Source: JAJTFW01 sp046160245 (GTDB taxonomy: Bacteria; Bacteroidota; Bacteroidia; AKYH767-A; OLB10). Taken from it: 46,495 nucleotides of DNA. The stretch is from contig JBJXGU010000267.1 of NCBI GenBank assembly GCA_046160245.1, positions 1 to 46,495 of the forward strand, in the 5' to 3' direction. The translations under genes were made by a program, and so were the position numbers. Below the pieces are notes generated by a model that worked only from the letters and a program-made list of their open reading frames with translations, searched no databases and had not been told where the DNA came from. Within the stretch, counting starts at the first letter, position 1, and the number at the start of each line of letters is the position of its first letter. This document shows, piece by piece, positions 15,070-22,990 of this stretch.

Positions 15070-18000
15070 ATGATTGACAGAATCATAAAATTCTCCATTA
15101 AAAACAAATTAATCATCGGGTTATTTGTTTTACTACTCATTGGATGGGGAAGCTATTCGCTTTCGCAACTGCCAATGGATGCCTTGCCTGATATTACCAA
15201 TAATCAGGTGCAGGTTATAACAGTTGCACCAACCCTCGCATCGCAGGAAGTGGAACAATACGTTACTGCACCTATTGAAATGGTGTGCGCAAGCCTGCCT
15301 GATATGATTGAGTTGCGCTCAATATCTCGCACAGGTTTATCTGTAATTACCATTGTGTTTAAAGACAAAGTGGATGTTTACTTGGCGCGGCAAATGGTGA
15401 ATGAACGGCTTAAGGAAGCAGAAGAAAATATTCCCAGAGGAGTTGGAAGTCCTGATTTAGCACCTGTATCCACAGGGCTTAGTGAAATTTATCAGTATGT
15501 GTTGCACGCAAAACCCGGCTATGACAGTGCCTATTCCGATATGCAGTTGCGCACGTTTCAGGATTGGATTGTAAAGCGGCAATTGTTGGGCATACCCGGC
15601 ATTGCAGAAATAAATACGCTTGGCGGACACCTTAAGCAATATGAGATTGCTGTTAATACTCAAAAGTTAAAAGCAATGAATGTTACCTTGCCCGAACTTT
15701 TTGAAGCACTTGAAAAAAATAACGAAAGCACTGGCGGCAGTTACATTGAAAAAGGAAGCAACTCTTATTTTATTCGAGGCATGGGCATGGTTGAAAACCT
15801 CAGCGATATTGAAAGTATTGTTGTTAAAGAAACTGATGGCGTTCCTGTTTTGGTGCGCAATATTGCAACGGTTCAATATGGAAGTGCAATTCGTTATGGT
15901 GCTGCAACACGTGATGGCAAAGGCGAAGTAGTGGTAGGTGTGGTAATGATGTTGAAAGGACAAAACTCAGCAGAGGTAACGGAATTAGTAAAAGAAAGAA
16001 TTGTAACTATACAAAAATCACTCCCCAAAGGTGTTGTGATAGAACCCTTTCTTGACCGTACCGAATTAGTGGATAGAGCAATTAATACTGTTACCACTAA
16101 TTTAATTGAAGGTGGTTTAATTGTAATTTTTATTTTGGTTTTACTCTTGGGAAACCTTCGTGCAGGTTTGGTTGTTGCCACTGTAATTCCGTTATCACTT
16201 CTTTTTGCATTGGGGATGATGAAAGTATTTGGTGTGTCAGGTAACCTGATGAGTTTAGGCGCAATTGATTTCGGAATTATTGTGGACGGTGCTGTAATCA
16301 TTGTAGAAAGTATAGTTCATCGAATTGGCACAGTTTCCCTTTCGGGAAAAAAATTGTTATCACAAAACGAAATGGATGGAGAAGTTTATGAAGCATCATC
16401 ACGCATCAGAACTTCTGCCGCTTTCGGAGAAATAATAATACTGATTGTATATCTCCCAATACTTACGCTCACAGGTATTGAAGGAAAAATGTTTGGACCT
16501 ATGGCACAAACAGTTTCTTTCGCAATTCTTGGTGCGTTTATTCTATCGCTCACGTATGTGCCTATGATGTCAGCATTGTGTCTCAGCAAGAAAACAGAAC
16601 ACAAGCGCAATATATCTGACAATCTGATGAATTTTTTTCAACGTGTATATGATCCTATGATACATTTTGCATTGCGAAAAAAAATGACGGTAATAATTAC
16701 TTCTGTGGTTTTATTCGTTGGCAGTCTCTTCCTTTTTCTTAGTATGGGTGGTGAATTTATTCCAACATTGGAAGAAGGCGACCTTGCATTGAACACACGA
16801 ATCATGGCAGGAAGTTCGTTATCACAAAATGTTTCTATCGTTACCCGCCTTGAAAAAATGCTGAAAGCAAAATTTCCCGAAGTCAAACAAGTGGTTTCAA
16901 GAATCGGTTCTGCTGAAATTCCTACAGACCCCATGTCAGTGGAAGTAGCGGATATAATTATTTCTTTAAAAGCAAAGGAGGATTGGACAAGTGCAGAAAC
17001 TCGTGAAGAGCTTGCAGATAAAATAAAATCTGAATTATCAAATCTACCCGGTGTGAGCATGGAAATATCCCAACCAATTCAATTACGCTTTAATGAACTG
17101 ATGACAGGTGTACGTGCCGATGTGGCTGTTAAAATTTTTGGCGAGGACTTAGATACGCTTGCACAAAAGGGAAGCGAAGTAATAAGGTTGATAGAAAATA
17201 TAGAAGGTGTTGCAGATTTAAAAGCCGAGCAGGTTACAGGACTTCCTCAAATAACAGTAAAGTATAACAGGGAAAGAATTTCGCAATATGGGTTAAGTAT
17301 TTATGACATCAACCGCGTGTTGCGAACTGCTTTTGCAGGAGAAGTTGCAGGAGTTGTTTTTGAAGGCGAAAAAAGATTTGATATGGTGGTACGCCTCGAA
17401 GAAGAATTGCGAACTAACATAACGGATATTCGCAACCTCTCCATTCCATTAAAGAACGGTGCACAAATTCCATTAAGCCAATTAGCAGAAATTAATTTTA
17501 ATGCAGCGCCCATGCAGATTTCGCGTGATGATGGGAAAAGAAGAATTACACTTGGGTTGAATGTCCGCAATCGTGATGTGCAATCAGTAGTCGAAGAAAT
17601 TCAGAAAAAAATAGATGCAGAACTCAAACTTCCGGCAGGGTATTATCTAACTTACGGAGGACAGTTTGAAAATTTAATTGAAGCAAACAAAAGGCTCGCT
17701 ATTGCCGTGCCTGCTGCTTTATTTCTTATTCTTATTCTTCTTTATTTTACATTCAGCTCTATGCGACAAACACTTTTAATATTTACCGCCGTACCGCTAT
17801 CTGCAATAGGAGGAGTAGTTGCTTTATGGCTGCGGGATATGCCTTTCAGTATCTCGGCAGGTGTTGGTTTTATTGCATTATTCGGTGTAGCTGTATTAAA
17901 TGGAATTGTTTTAATCGGATATTTTAACCAGTTAAAAAATGAAGGCATGAACAATATTGAAGAAAGAGTTCTTACAGGTACGCGAGTAAGGCTTCGTCCT

Positions 18001-18198
18001 GTACTTATGACTGCTGCCGTTGCTTCACTTGGGTTTTTACCAATGGCGCTTTCAAGTTCAGCAGGTGCAGAAGTGCAGCGTCCTTTGGCAACAGTAGTGA
18101 TTGGCGGACTTATTTCTGCTACATTGTTAACTTTAATGATACTTCCTGTTTTGTATATTTTATTTTCAGGAGAGAAGAAAATTAAGGAAGTACCATGA
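15070..18198 (+). CDS. czcA: CzcA-type heavy-metal RND pump, second copy, unfused
   Basis: 1042 aa inner-membrane proton/metal antiporter, the normal length for an HME-RND pump. The proton-relay helix is DFGIIVDGAVIIVE with Asp400, Asp406 and Glu413, again the CzcA class. It is a clear paralogue of the pump at 6437-10783 (shared TNNQVQ, SLPDMIELRSISR, NELMTG, PFSISAGVGFIALFGVAVLNG) but lacks the C-terminal TolC domain. Its stop codon overlaps an upstream in-frame ATG of the adaptor reading frame (ATGA at 18195-18198). The intergenic leader (14937-15069) is the longest gap inside the island and may hold a promoter, but I see no clear one. It could use the fused TolC domain or another channel. 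Confidence 0.93.
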   Translation: MIDRIIKFSIKNKLIIGLFVLLLIGWGSYSLSQLPMDALPDITNNQVQVITVAPTLASQEVEQYVTAPIEMVCASLPDMIELRSISRTGLSVITIVFKDKVDVYLARQMVNERLKEAEENIPRGVGSPDLAPVSTGLSEIYQYVLHAKPGYDSAYSDMQLRTFQDWIVKRQLLGIPGIAEINTLGGHLKQYEIAVNTQKLKAMNVTLPELFEALEKNNESTGGSYIEKGSNSYFIRGMGMVENLSDIESIVVKETDGVPVLVRNIATVQYGSAIRYGAATRDGKGEVVVGVVMMLKGQNSAEVTELVKERIVTIQKSLPKGVVIEPFLDRTELVDRAINTVTTNLIEGGLIVIFILVLLLGNLRAGLVVATVIPLSLLFALGMMKVFGVSGNLMSLGAIDFGIIVDGAVIIVESIVHRIGTVSLSGKKLLSQNEMDGEVYEASSRIRTSAAFGEIIILIVYLPILTLTGIEGKMFGPMAQTVSFAILGAFILSLTYVPMMSALCLSKKTEHKRNISDNLMNFFQRVYDPMIHFALRKKMTVIITSVVLFVGSLFLFLSMGGEFIPTLEEGDLALNTRIMAGSSLSQNVSIVTRLEKMLKAKFPEVKQVVSRIGSAEIPTDPMSVEVADIIISLKAKEDWTSAETREELADKIKSELSNLPGVSMEISQPIQLRFNELMTGVRADVAVKIFGEDLDTLAQKGSEVIRLIENIEGVADLKAEQVTGLPQITVKYNRERISQYGLSIYDINRVLRTAFAGEVAGVVFEGEKRFDMVVRLEEELRTNITDIRNLSIPLKNGAQIPLSQLAEINFNAAPMQISRDDGKRRITLGLNVRNRDVQSVVEEIQKKIDAELKLPAGYYLTYGGQFENLIEANKRLAIAVPAALFLILILLYFTFSSMRQTLLIFTAVPLSAIGGVVALWLRDMPFSISAGVGFIALFGVAVLNGIVLIGYFNQLKNEGMNNIEERVLTGTRVRLRPVLMTAAVASLGFLPMALSSSAGAEVQRPLATVVIGGLISATLLTLMILPVLYILFSGEKKIKEVP

Positions 18199-18263
18199 AA
18201 ATAAACATCAGCCAATACAATCAAAAATTTATTCAAACAGAATCCATTAAAGGAGAAAATAAA

Positions 18264-19574
18264 ATGAAAAACAAATTTTTAATACCACTTGCCGGATTCC
18301 TTATTGCATTATACACATTCACATCCTGCAAAAAAGGCACTCCCGCACAGGAAGAAAAAGATGTTTCCTCCATTGAGAAAGATGCACAACATGCACATAT
18401 TGATTCCGCAGAAGCAGTTCAACAGGATTTAGTCATCACCTCAAAACAGTTTAAAGCTGCCGGTATTGAATTGGGAAATCTAAAAGCAACTTCTCTTGGC
18501 GAATCAATTAAAGCAACTGGAACGCTTGATGTTCCACCTCAGAATTATGCCGAAGTATCCACATATATTGGTGGCATCATTAAAACCATCAAAGCTTACG
18601 AAGGCGACCATGTTTCAAAAGGACAAATCGTAATGACGTTAGAGCATCCCGATTTTATAAAATTACAGGAAGATTATACAAGCGTAAAAAACAGCATATC
18701 ATATCTTGAAAAAGATTACGAACGTCAGAAAGAATTGTACGAAGCAAAAGCAAGTTCAGGCAAAGTATTTCAGGAAGCCGAATCAAAATATAACACAGAG
18801 AAAGGACGGTTTAACGCAATTGAAAGCCAGCTTTCCATGCTTGGCATTTCAACATCGGAATTAGATAAAGGTAATATTTCAAAAGTGCTTTCATTGCGTT
18901 CTCCTATCAATGGATACATTGGAAAAATTCATGGCAGCATGGGAGCTTTTGTTGAACCTAATAAAATGCTCTTTGATGTAATTGACAACAGCCGCATCCT
19001 TGTGCATTTGGACGTCTTTGAAAAAGATTTTTACAAAATAATAATCGGGCAAAAGATAAGTATCGTTTTGCCCAATCAGGATAATGCGCAGATTGAAGGC
19101 GAAGTTTTTAAAATTGGTAAAGCAATGGACAATATTACAAAATCAATTGCTGTTCATGCTGAAATAAAAAACAACAAACATCTTGAACTCATACCCGGTA
19201 TTTTCATCAGTGCGCTCATACATGTAGCAAGCAATAATGTAACGGCTGTTCCTGCCGAAGCTGTCATTCGCGCAGGCGAAAAACAATACGTGTTTGTTGT
19301 AAATGACCTGCTGTGCAGCGCACCTGCCGTAAAAGGAAAAGACCCCTACAAAGTAAAAGACTCAAAAGGAAATATAATACCGTTAGCATATAGAATGATA
19401 GAAGTAAAAACAGGCACAGAAGCTAACGAGATGATAGAAGTTATTCCAATGAGTGAAATTACATCAACCGCCCAGCTTGTTATTAAAGGGGCATACTACT
19501 TAATGTCTGCATTGAAAAGCGGAGAGACGGTTGGCTGTTGCGCACCTGCTGATGAGGAAAAGAAAGAAAAATAG
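18264..19574 (+). CDS. czcB: Periplasmic adaptor (CzcB-like lipoprotein), second copy
   Basis: 436 aa from the chosen ATG at 18264. The reading frame extends back to an ATG at 18195, but 18264 has AAAGGAG at a good distance and directly begins a lipoprotein signal with Cys22 in FTSC. Adaptor architecture: GGIIKTIKAYEGDHVSKGQ lipoyl half, coiled-coil hairpin with KDYERQKELYEAKASSGKV, second lipoyl half SPINGYIGKIHGSMGAFV, barrel LVHLDVFEKDFYKI. It lacks the His-rich insert of the first adaptor but has extra Cys near the end (LLCSAPAV and GCCAPADEEK), which could be metal ligands. It pairs with the pump encoded directly upstream. Confidence 0.9.
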   Translation: MKNKFLIPLAGFLIALYTFTSCKKGTPAQEEKDVSSIEKDAQHAHIDSAEAVQQDLVITSKQFKAAGIELGNLKATSLGESIKATGTLDVPPQNYAEVSTYIGGIIKTIKAYEGDHVSKGQIVMTLEHPDFIKLQEDYTSVKNSISYLEKDYERQKELYEAKASSGKVFQEAESKYNTEKGRFNAIESQLSMLGISTSELDKGNISKVLSLRSPINGYIGKIHGSMGAFVEPNKMLFDVIDNSRILVHLDVFEKDFYKIIIGQKISIVLPNQDNAQIEGEVFKIGKAMDNITKSIAVHAEIKNNKHLELIPGIFISALIHVASNNVTAVPAEAVIRAGEKQYVFVVNDLLCSAPAVKGKDPYKVKDSKGNIIPLAYRMIEVKTGTEANEMIEVIPMSEITSTAQLVIKGAYYLMSALKSGETVGCCAPADEEKKEK

Positions 19575-19626
19575 AAATTAAAACAATTTATAATTATTAA
19601 TCTCAAATTATAAAATTAAAGTCAAA

Positions 19627-20082
19627 ATGAAAAAAACAATTCTCGTGGCTGTCATAGCCACATCAACAATGTTCACCTCCTGCAAAAAGGATAAAGTAAA
19701 AGGCTGCATGGACCCGATTTCAATTAGTTATAATGCCGATGCCGAAGAAGATGATGGCTCGTGTCATTATGCTGGAACAGGAGGAAACACAACGATTATT
19801 GCATTTCCAAAACATCATAGTAAATTAACTAGACCTTACCATGCATATGTCAAATTCAATTCGCAAGACTTTCCAGGAGCAAATCCATCCGCTTACGATT
19901 TGGATCTTATTGCTGACACAACTCAAAATAGCATTGAAATTGCAAATCTAAAGCCTGGCAAATACTATATTTACATGACAGCTTATGATACGACCGTATC
20001 AGCACCTGTAAAAGGCGGTATTCCGTATGTTCTTTCTCAATCATCAGGTCAATTAGTTTTGACTGTTCCTGTTACAGAATAA
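19627..20082 (+). CDS. Lipoprotein with GCMDP motif and a beta-sandwich-like domain
   Basis: 151 aa lipoprotein; lipobox MFTSC (Cys18). The start of the mature part carries G-C-M-D-P-I-S-I-S-Y-N-A-D-A-E-E-D-D-G-S-C, a short Asp-rich Cys-flanked motif common in surface proteins of Bacteroidota, where the usual form is GCTDPxAxNYNPxAxxDDGSC. Acidic residues suggest Ca binding, which is inference. The rest (about 60-151) is beta-rich with a pattern like a small sandwich domain (LKPGKYYIYMTAYD). It is 15 bp upstream of the cytochrome/propeller gene, so the two are probably partners. Confidence 0.7.
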   Translation: MKKTILVAVIATSTMFTSCKKDKVKGCMDPISISYNADAEEDDGSCHYAGTGGNTTIIAFPKHHSKLTRPYHAYVKFNSQDFPGANPSAYDLDLIADTTQNSIEIANLKPGKYYIYMTAYDTTVSAPVKGGIPYVLSQSSGQLVLTVPVTE

Positions 20083-20097
20083 TTTAAAATAAGTGTT

Positions 20098-21543
20098 ATG
20101 AAAAAAATTTCGATAGTGATTACTGCAGCAATATTATTTGTTGTTGTGATTAATTTTATTTCGTGTCACTACGACAAATACGAAATGCCCCAACCCGTCC
20201 TTGAAACTAATTATCCTGCTGATGTTGCTAATATCGTTATTAATAAATGTGCTACTGCAGGATGTCATAATACGCAAAGTCATTTAGGGGCAGGTGGCCT
20301 TGATTTAAGCACGTGGGAAAAATTATTTGAAGGGGGAAGTGGAGGTTCAGCCGTAATACCGTATCGTCCTGATTTTAGTTTGATCATATATTACACTAAT
20401 CACGATTCGCTTCTTCCTTATCTTCAATTACTACCGACCATGCCTGTTAACGGAACATTTCTTACAATAGAAGAACTAAGTATTTTGGAAAGTTGGATTC
20501 AAGACGGTGCACCTGATAAGAATGGATTTGTTAAATTTTCAGATAACCCTTTGCGTAAGAAATTTTATGCTGGCTGTCAGGGTTGCGATGAAATAGCTGT
20601 TTTTGATGCTTCCTCAATGCTTACCATGCGTTATGTTCACGCGGGCAATTCTCCTCAAATAGAAGCTCCTCACATGGTTAAAGTTGCTCCTAATAATCAA
20701 TTCTATTGTGCTTCATTTATTGCAGGTAATTACTTCCAAAAATTTAGTACTACCAATAATACTTTACTTGGTCAGGTTGATATTGGCTTCGGCTCTTGGA
20801 ATACTTTCGCAATTTCTTCCGATTCAAAAAAAGCGTATGTAGTTGATTTCAATTCCGGCATCATCTCCTTTGTTGATTTGGAAAACATGACAAAACAAAA
20901 TTGGAATTTTGGGTTTAGTGCTCCTCACGGTTCTGCGCTGAATATAACTGATGACACACTTTATGTAACAGCACAACTTGGTAGCAACATATGGAAAATC
21001 CCAGTTAATGATATTTCCAATTATAATTCTAAAAACTTCACTGGAGGTAACCATCGCTTTCACGAAATTCATTTTAGTCCTGATGGTTCAAAATATTTTC
21101 TCACTGCACAAAATACCAATCTAATTTTAGCTGTTAGCACCATGAATGACAGTTTACTTGCATCTATTCCTGTAGGTGTTTTTCCACAAGAAATGGGAGT
21201 TTCTCAAACTAATCCATATCTCTTTGTTTCATGCACCGATGATTTTGTAACATTCCCTGGAAAAACTGGTTCAGTATATATTATCGATTACAATTCATTG
21301 CAAGTTGTAGGCACAGTGTACACTGGTCATCAACCACATGGAATTGCAGTGGATGATTATAACAACAGAGTTTATATTTCTAATCGTAATGTAACGACTG
21401 GCGGTCCAGCGCCGCATCACTCATCTGTTTGCGGAGGCAAAAACGGTTATATGACAGCCATTGATATGATTACACTACAATTAGTTCCAAACTTCAAAGC
21501 AGAAGTTTCAGTTGACCCTTATGGAGTTGGTGTCACTCATTAA
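20098..21543 (+). CDS. Lipoprotein with c-type heme motif and YncE-like beta-propeller
   Basis: 481 aa. The signal sequence ends FISC with Cys23 as likely lipidation site. The N-terminal domain contains C-A-T-A-G-C-H (Cys51, Cys56, His57), a CX4CH heme-attachment variant, in a context like planctomycete-type cytochrome c domains: GGLDLSTWEKLFEGG, LPTMPVNG (possible axial Met), LTIEELSILESWIQDGAPD. From about residue 155 to the end the sequence repeats beta-blade units typical of YncE/YVTN propellers (VFDASSM, GHQPHGIAVDDYNNRVYISN). A role as a surface electron-transfer or binding protein is plausible. It is unexpected inside a metal efflux operon and could handle redox-active metal. No database match was checked. 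Confidence 0.75.
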   Translation: MKKISIVITAAILFVVVINFISCHYDKYEMPQPVLETNYPADVANIVINKCATAGCHNTQSHLGAGGLDLSTWEKLFEGGSGGSAVIPYRPDFSLIIYYTNHDSLLPYLQLLPTMPVNGTFLTIEELSILESWIQDGAPDKNGFVKFSDNPLRKKFYAGCQGCDEIAVFDASSMLTMRYVHAGNSPQIEAPHMVKVAPNNQFYCASFIAGNYFQKFSTTNNTLLGQVDIGFGSWNTFAISSDSKKAYVVDFNSGIISFVDLENMTKQNWNFGFSAPHGSALNITDDTLYVTAQLGSNIWKIPVNDISNYNSKNFTGGNHRFHEIHFSPDGSKYFLTAQNTNLILAVSTMNDSLLASIPVGVFPQEMGVSQTNPYLFVSCTDDFVTFPGKTGSVYIIDYNSLQVVGTVYTGHQPHGIAVDDYNNRVYISNRNVTTGGPAPHHSSVCGGKNGYMTAIDMITLQLVPNFKAEVSVDPYGVGVTH

Positions 21544-21592
21544 AATTAGAATAAATAGAAAATAAGTTAGGGGCACGAAGTTAAATGAATTT

Positions 21593-22201
21593 ATGAAACT
21601 ACTAGCTAACATAGACAAACTCGGCACAGCAAGCCTTTTTATCACAGCACTTTTTTCACCTTGCTGTTTTCCACTATTCGCATTTGCGGCGTCTGCTTTG
21701 GGATTAGGAAGTTTTGAATTATTTGGAGGGTGGACAATGTGTTTTTTTCAGATGATGGTTTTATTTTCCGTTGCTGGATTTTATATTTCATATCGCAAAC
21801 ATCGTTACGCATATCCTTTATTAGTTGCTATTTCAAGCGGGATTTTAATTTTTTATGGTTACCATTTCAACATTAGCAACTATTGGACTTATTTTCTTTA
21901 CATTGGAATGTTTGGACTTTTGGTGGCAACAGTTTGGAATTATCGACGAAACAAACTTCATAACAACTGCAAAACTTGTGTTTTAATGGATGGTAAAGAA
22001 TTAGAATTGCGATCAGAAATTACTTGCCCTCAGTGCGGACATAAGAAAAGCGATATCATGCCGACAGATGCTTGCCAATTTTTTTACGAATGTGGAAAGT
22101 GTAAAACGCTTTTAAAACCAAAGCCAGGCGACTGTTGTGTTTATTGCAGTTACGGAACTGTAAAGTGTCCATCAATACAAGCAGGAGAAAATTGTTGCTA
22201 A
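21593..22201 (+). CDS. merC: MerC-like mercury transporter with C-terminal Cys-rich domain
   Basis: 202 aa. The first about 120 residues hold four hydrophobic helices with a vicinal Cys pair (Cys24-Cys25 in SPCCFPL) in helix 1, as in MerC family inner-membrane mercury transporters. The remaining 80 residues are cytosolic and Cys-rich: C-K-T-C, C-P-Q-C-G-H-K-K, C-x2-C-K, then GDCCVYCSYGTVKCP and a terminal CC. The motif GDCCxxCSYG is familiar from other Bacteroidota MerC-like proteins. It could accept Hg(II) or a similar soft metal in the cytosol. No mercuric reductase is visible in the window, so mercury resistance as such is unproven. Confidence 0.8.
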   Translation: MKLLANIDKLGTASLFITALFSPCCFPLFAFAASALGLGSFELFGGWTMCFFQMMVLFSVAGFYISYRKHRYAYPLLVAISSGILIFYGYHFNISNYWTYFLYIGMFGLLVATVWNYRRNKLHNNCKTCVLMDGKELELRSEITCPQCGHKKSDIMPTDACQFFYECGKCKTLLKPKPGDCCVYCSYGTVKCPSIQAGENCC

Positions 22202-22220
22202 CAAATTAAATGTTTCAAAA

Positions 22221-22973
22221 ATGGATACCACTACAACAACAATCATCTTCTTTCTTCTTGCTTTTGTAAGTGAAATTATTGGCACACTCAGTGGCTTCGG
22301 CTCCTCTGTATTTTTTGTTCCTTTAGCGGGAATGTTATTTGATTTTAAAACTACACTTGCCCTCACAGGCATTCTTCATATTTTTAGCACCTCAGCACAA
22401 GTCTATCTTTTCCGCAAAAGCATTGATTGGAAGTTGATGCTCAAAGTAGGATTGCCAAGTGTGCTTATGGTTCTTCTTGGTGCTTACCTAAATAATAAAG
22501 TTGAACTCAAATATGCAGAACTGGCTATGGGAATATTTCTTGTTGCCTTTGCAATCACCTTCTTTATTAAAAAGGATTTGAAGTTTAAGCCAACCAACTT
22601 TAATGCAATCACGGGTGGTGCAGTTGCAGGTTTTCTTGCAGGGCTTATAGGAACAGGCGGCGCAATACGAGGTGCAACTCTCACGGCTTTTGACCTAAAG
22701 AAAGATGCTTTTGTAGGCACTTCCGCAGGAATTGATTTTGCCGTTGACCTTTCACGAACCATTGTTTATTTAGCCAATGGCTACCTTGACAAAAAATATC
22801 TCTGGTATATTCCTGTCTTGTTTGTATTAGCTTATGCAGGTTCATGGCTAGGAAAAAAACTATTAGATAAAGTGCCTGAAAATATTTTCAAAAAACTGGT
22901 TCTTGTTTTAATTTTTGGAGTGGGGGTATTTATGGTGTATGGATTTATCACAGGCAAAGCAGTAATTAAATAA
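22221..22973 (+). CDS. TSUP (TauE/SafE) family membrane permease
   Basis: 250 aa integral membrane protein with about eight hydrophobic segments. N-terminal motif EIIGTLSGFGSSVFFVPL and the repeated half-motif GGAVAGFLAGLIGTGGAIRG fit the TSUP family, whose known members export sulfite and related anions or carry sulfur compounds. Position 19 bp after the MerC-like gene and 17 bp before the ATPase implies co-transcription. The substrate is unknown; export of a sulfur anion connected with metal-sulfur chemistry is possible, and TSUP proteins occur near metal resistance genes elsewhere. Confidence 0.85.
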   Translation: MDTTTTTIIFFLLAFVSEIIGTLSGFGSSVFFVPLAGMLFDFKTTLALTGILHIFSTSAQVYLFRKSIDWKLMLKVGLPSVLMVLLGAYLNNKVELKYAELAMGIFLVAFAITFFIKKDLKFKPTNFNAITGGAVAGFLAGLIGTGGAIRGATLTAFDLKKDAFVGTSAGIDFAVDLSRTIVYLANGYLDKKYLWYIPVLFVLAYAGSWLGKKLLDKVPENIFKKLVLVLIFGVGVFMVYGFITGKAVIK

Positions 22974-22990
22974 GTTTAAATAATCAAAAA

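Noticed and set aside
21593..22201. Full mercury resistance operon
   Set aside because: Only a MerC-like transporter is present; no merA, merP, merT or merR could be found in the window.
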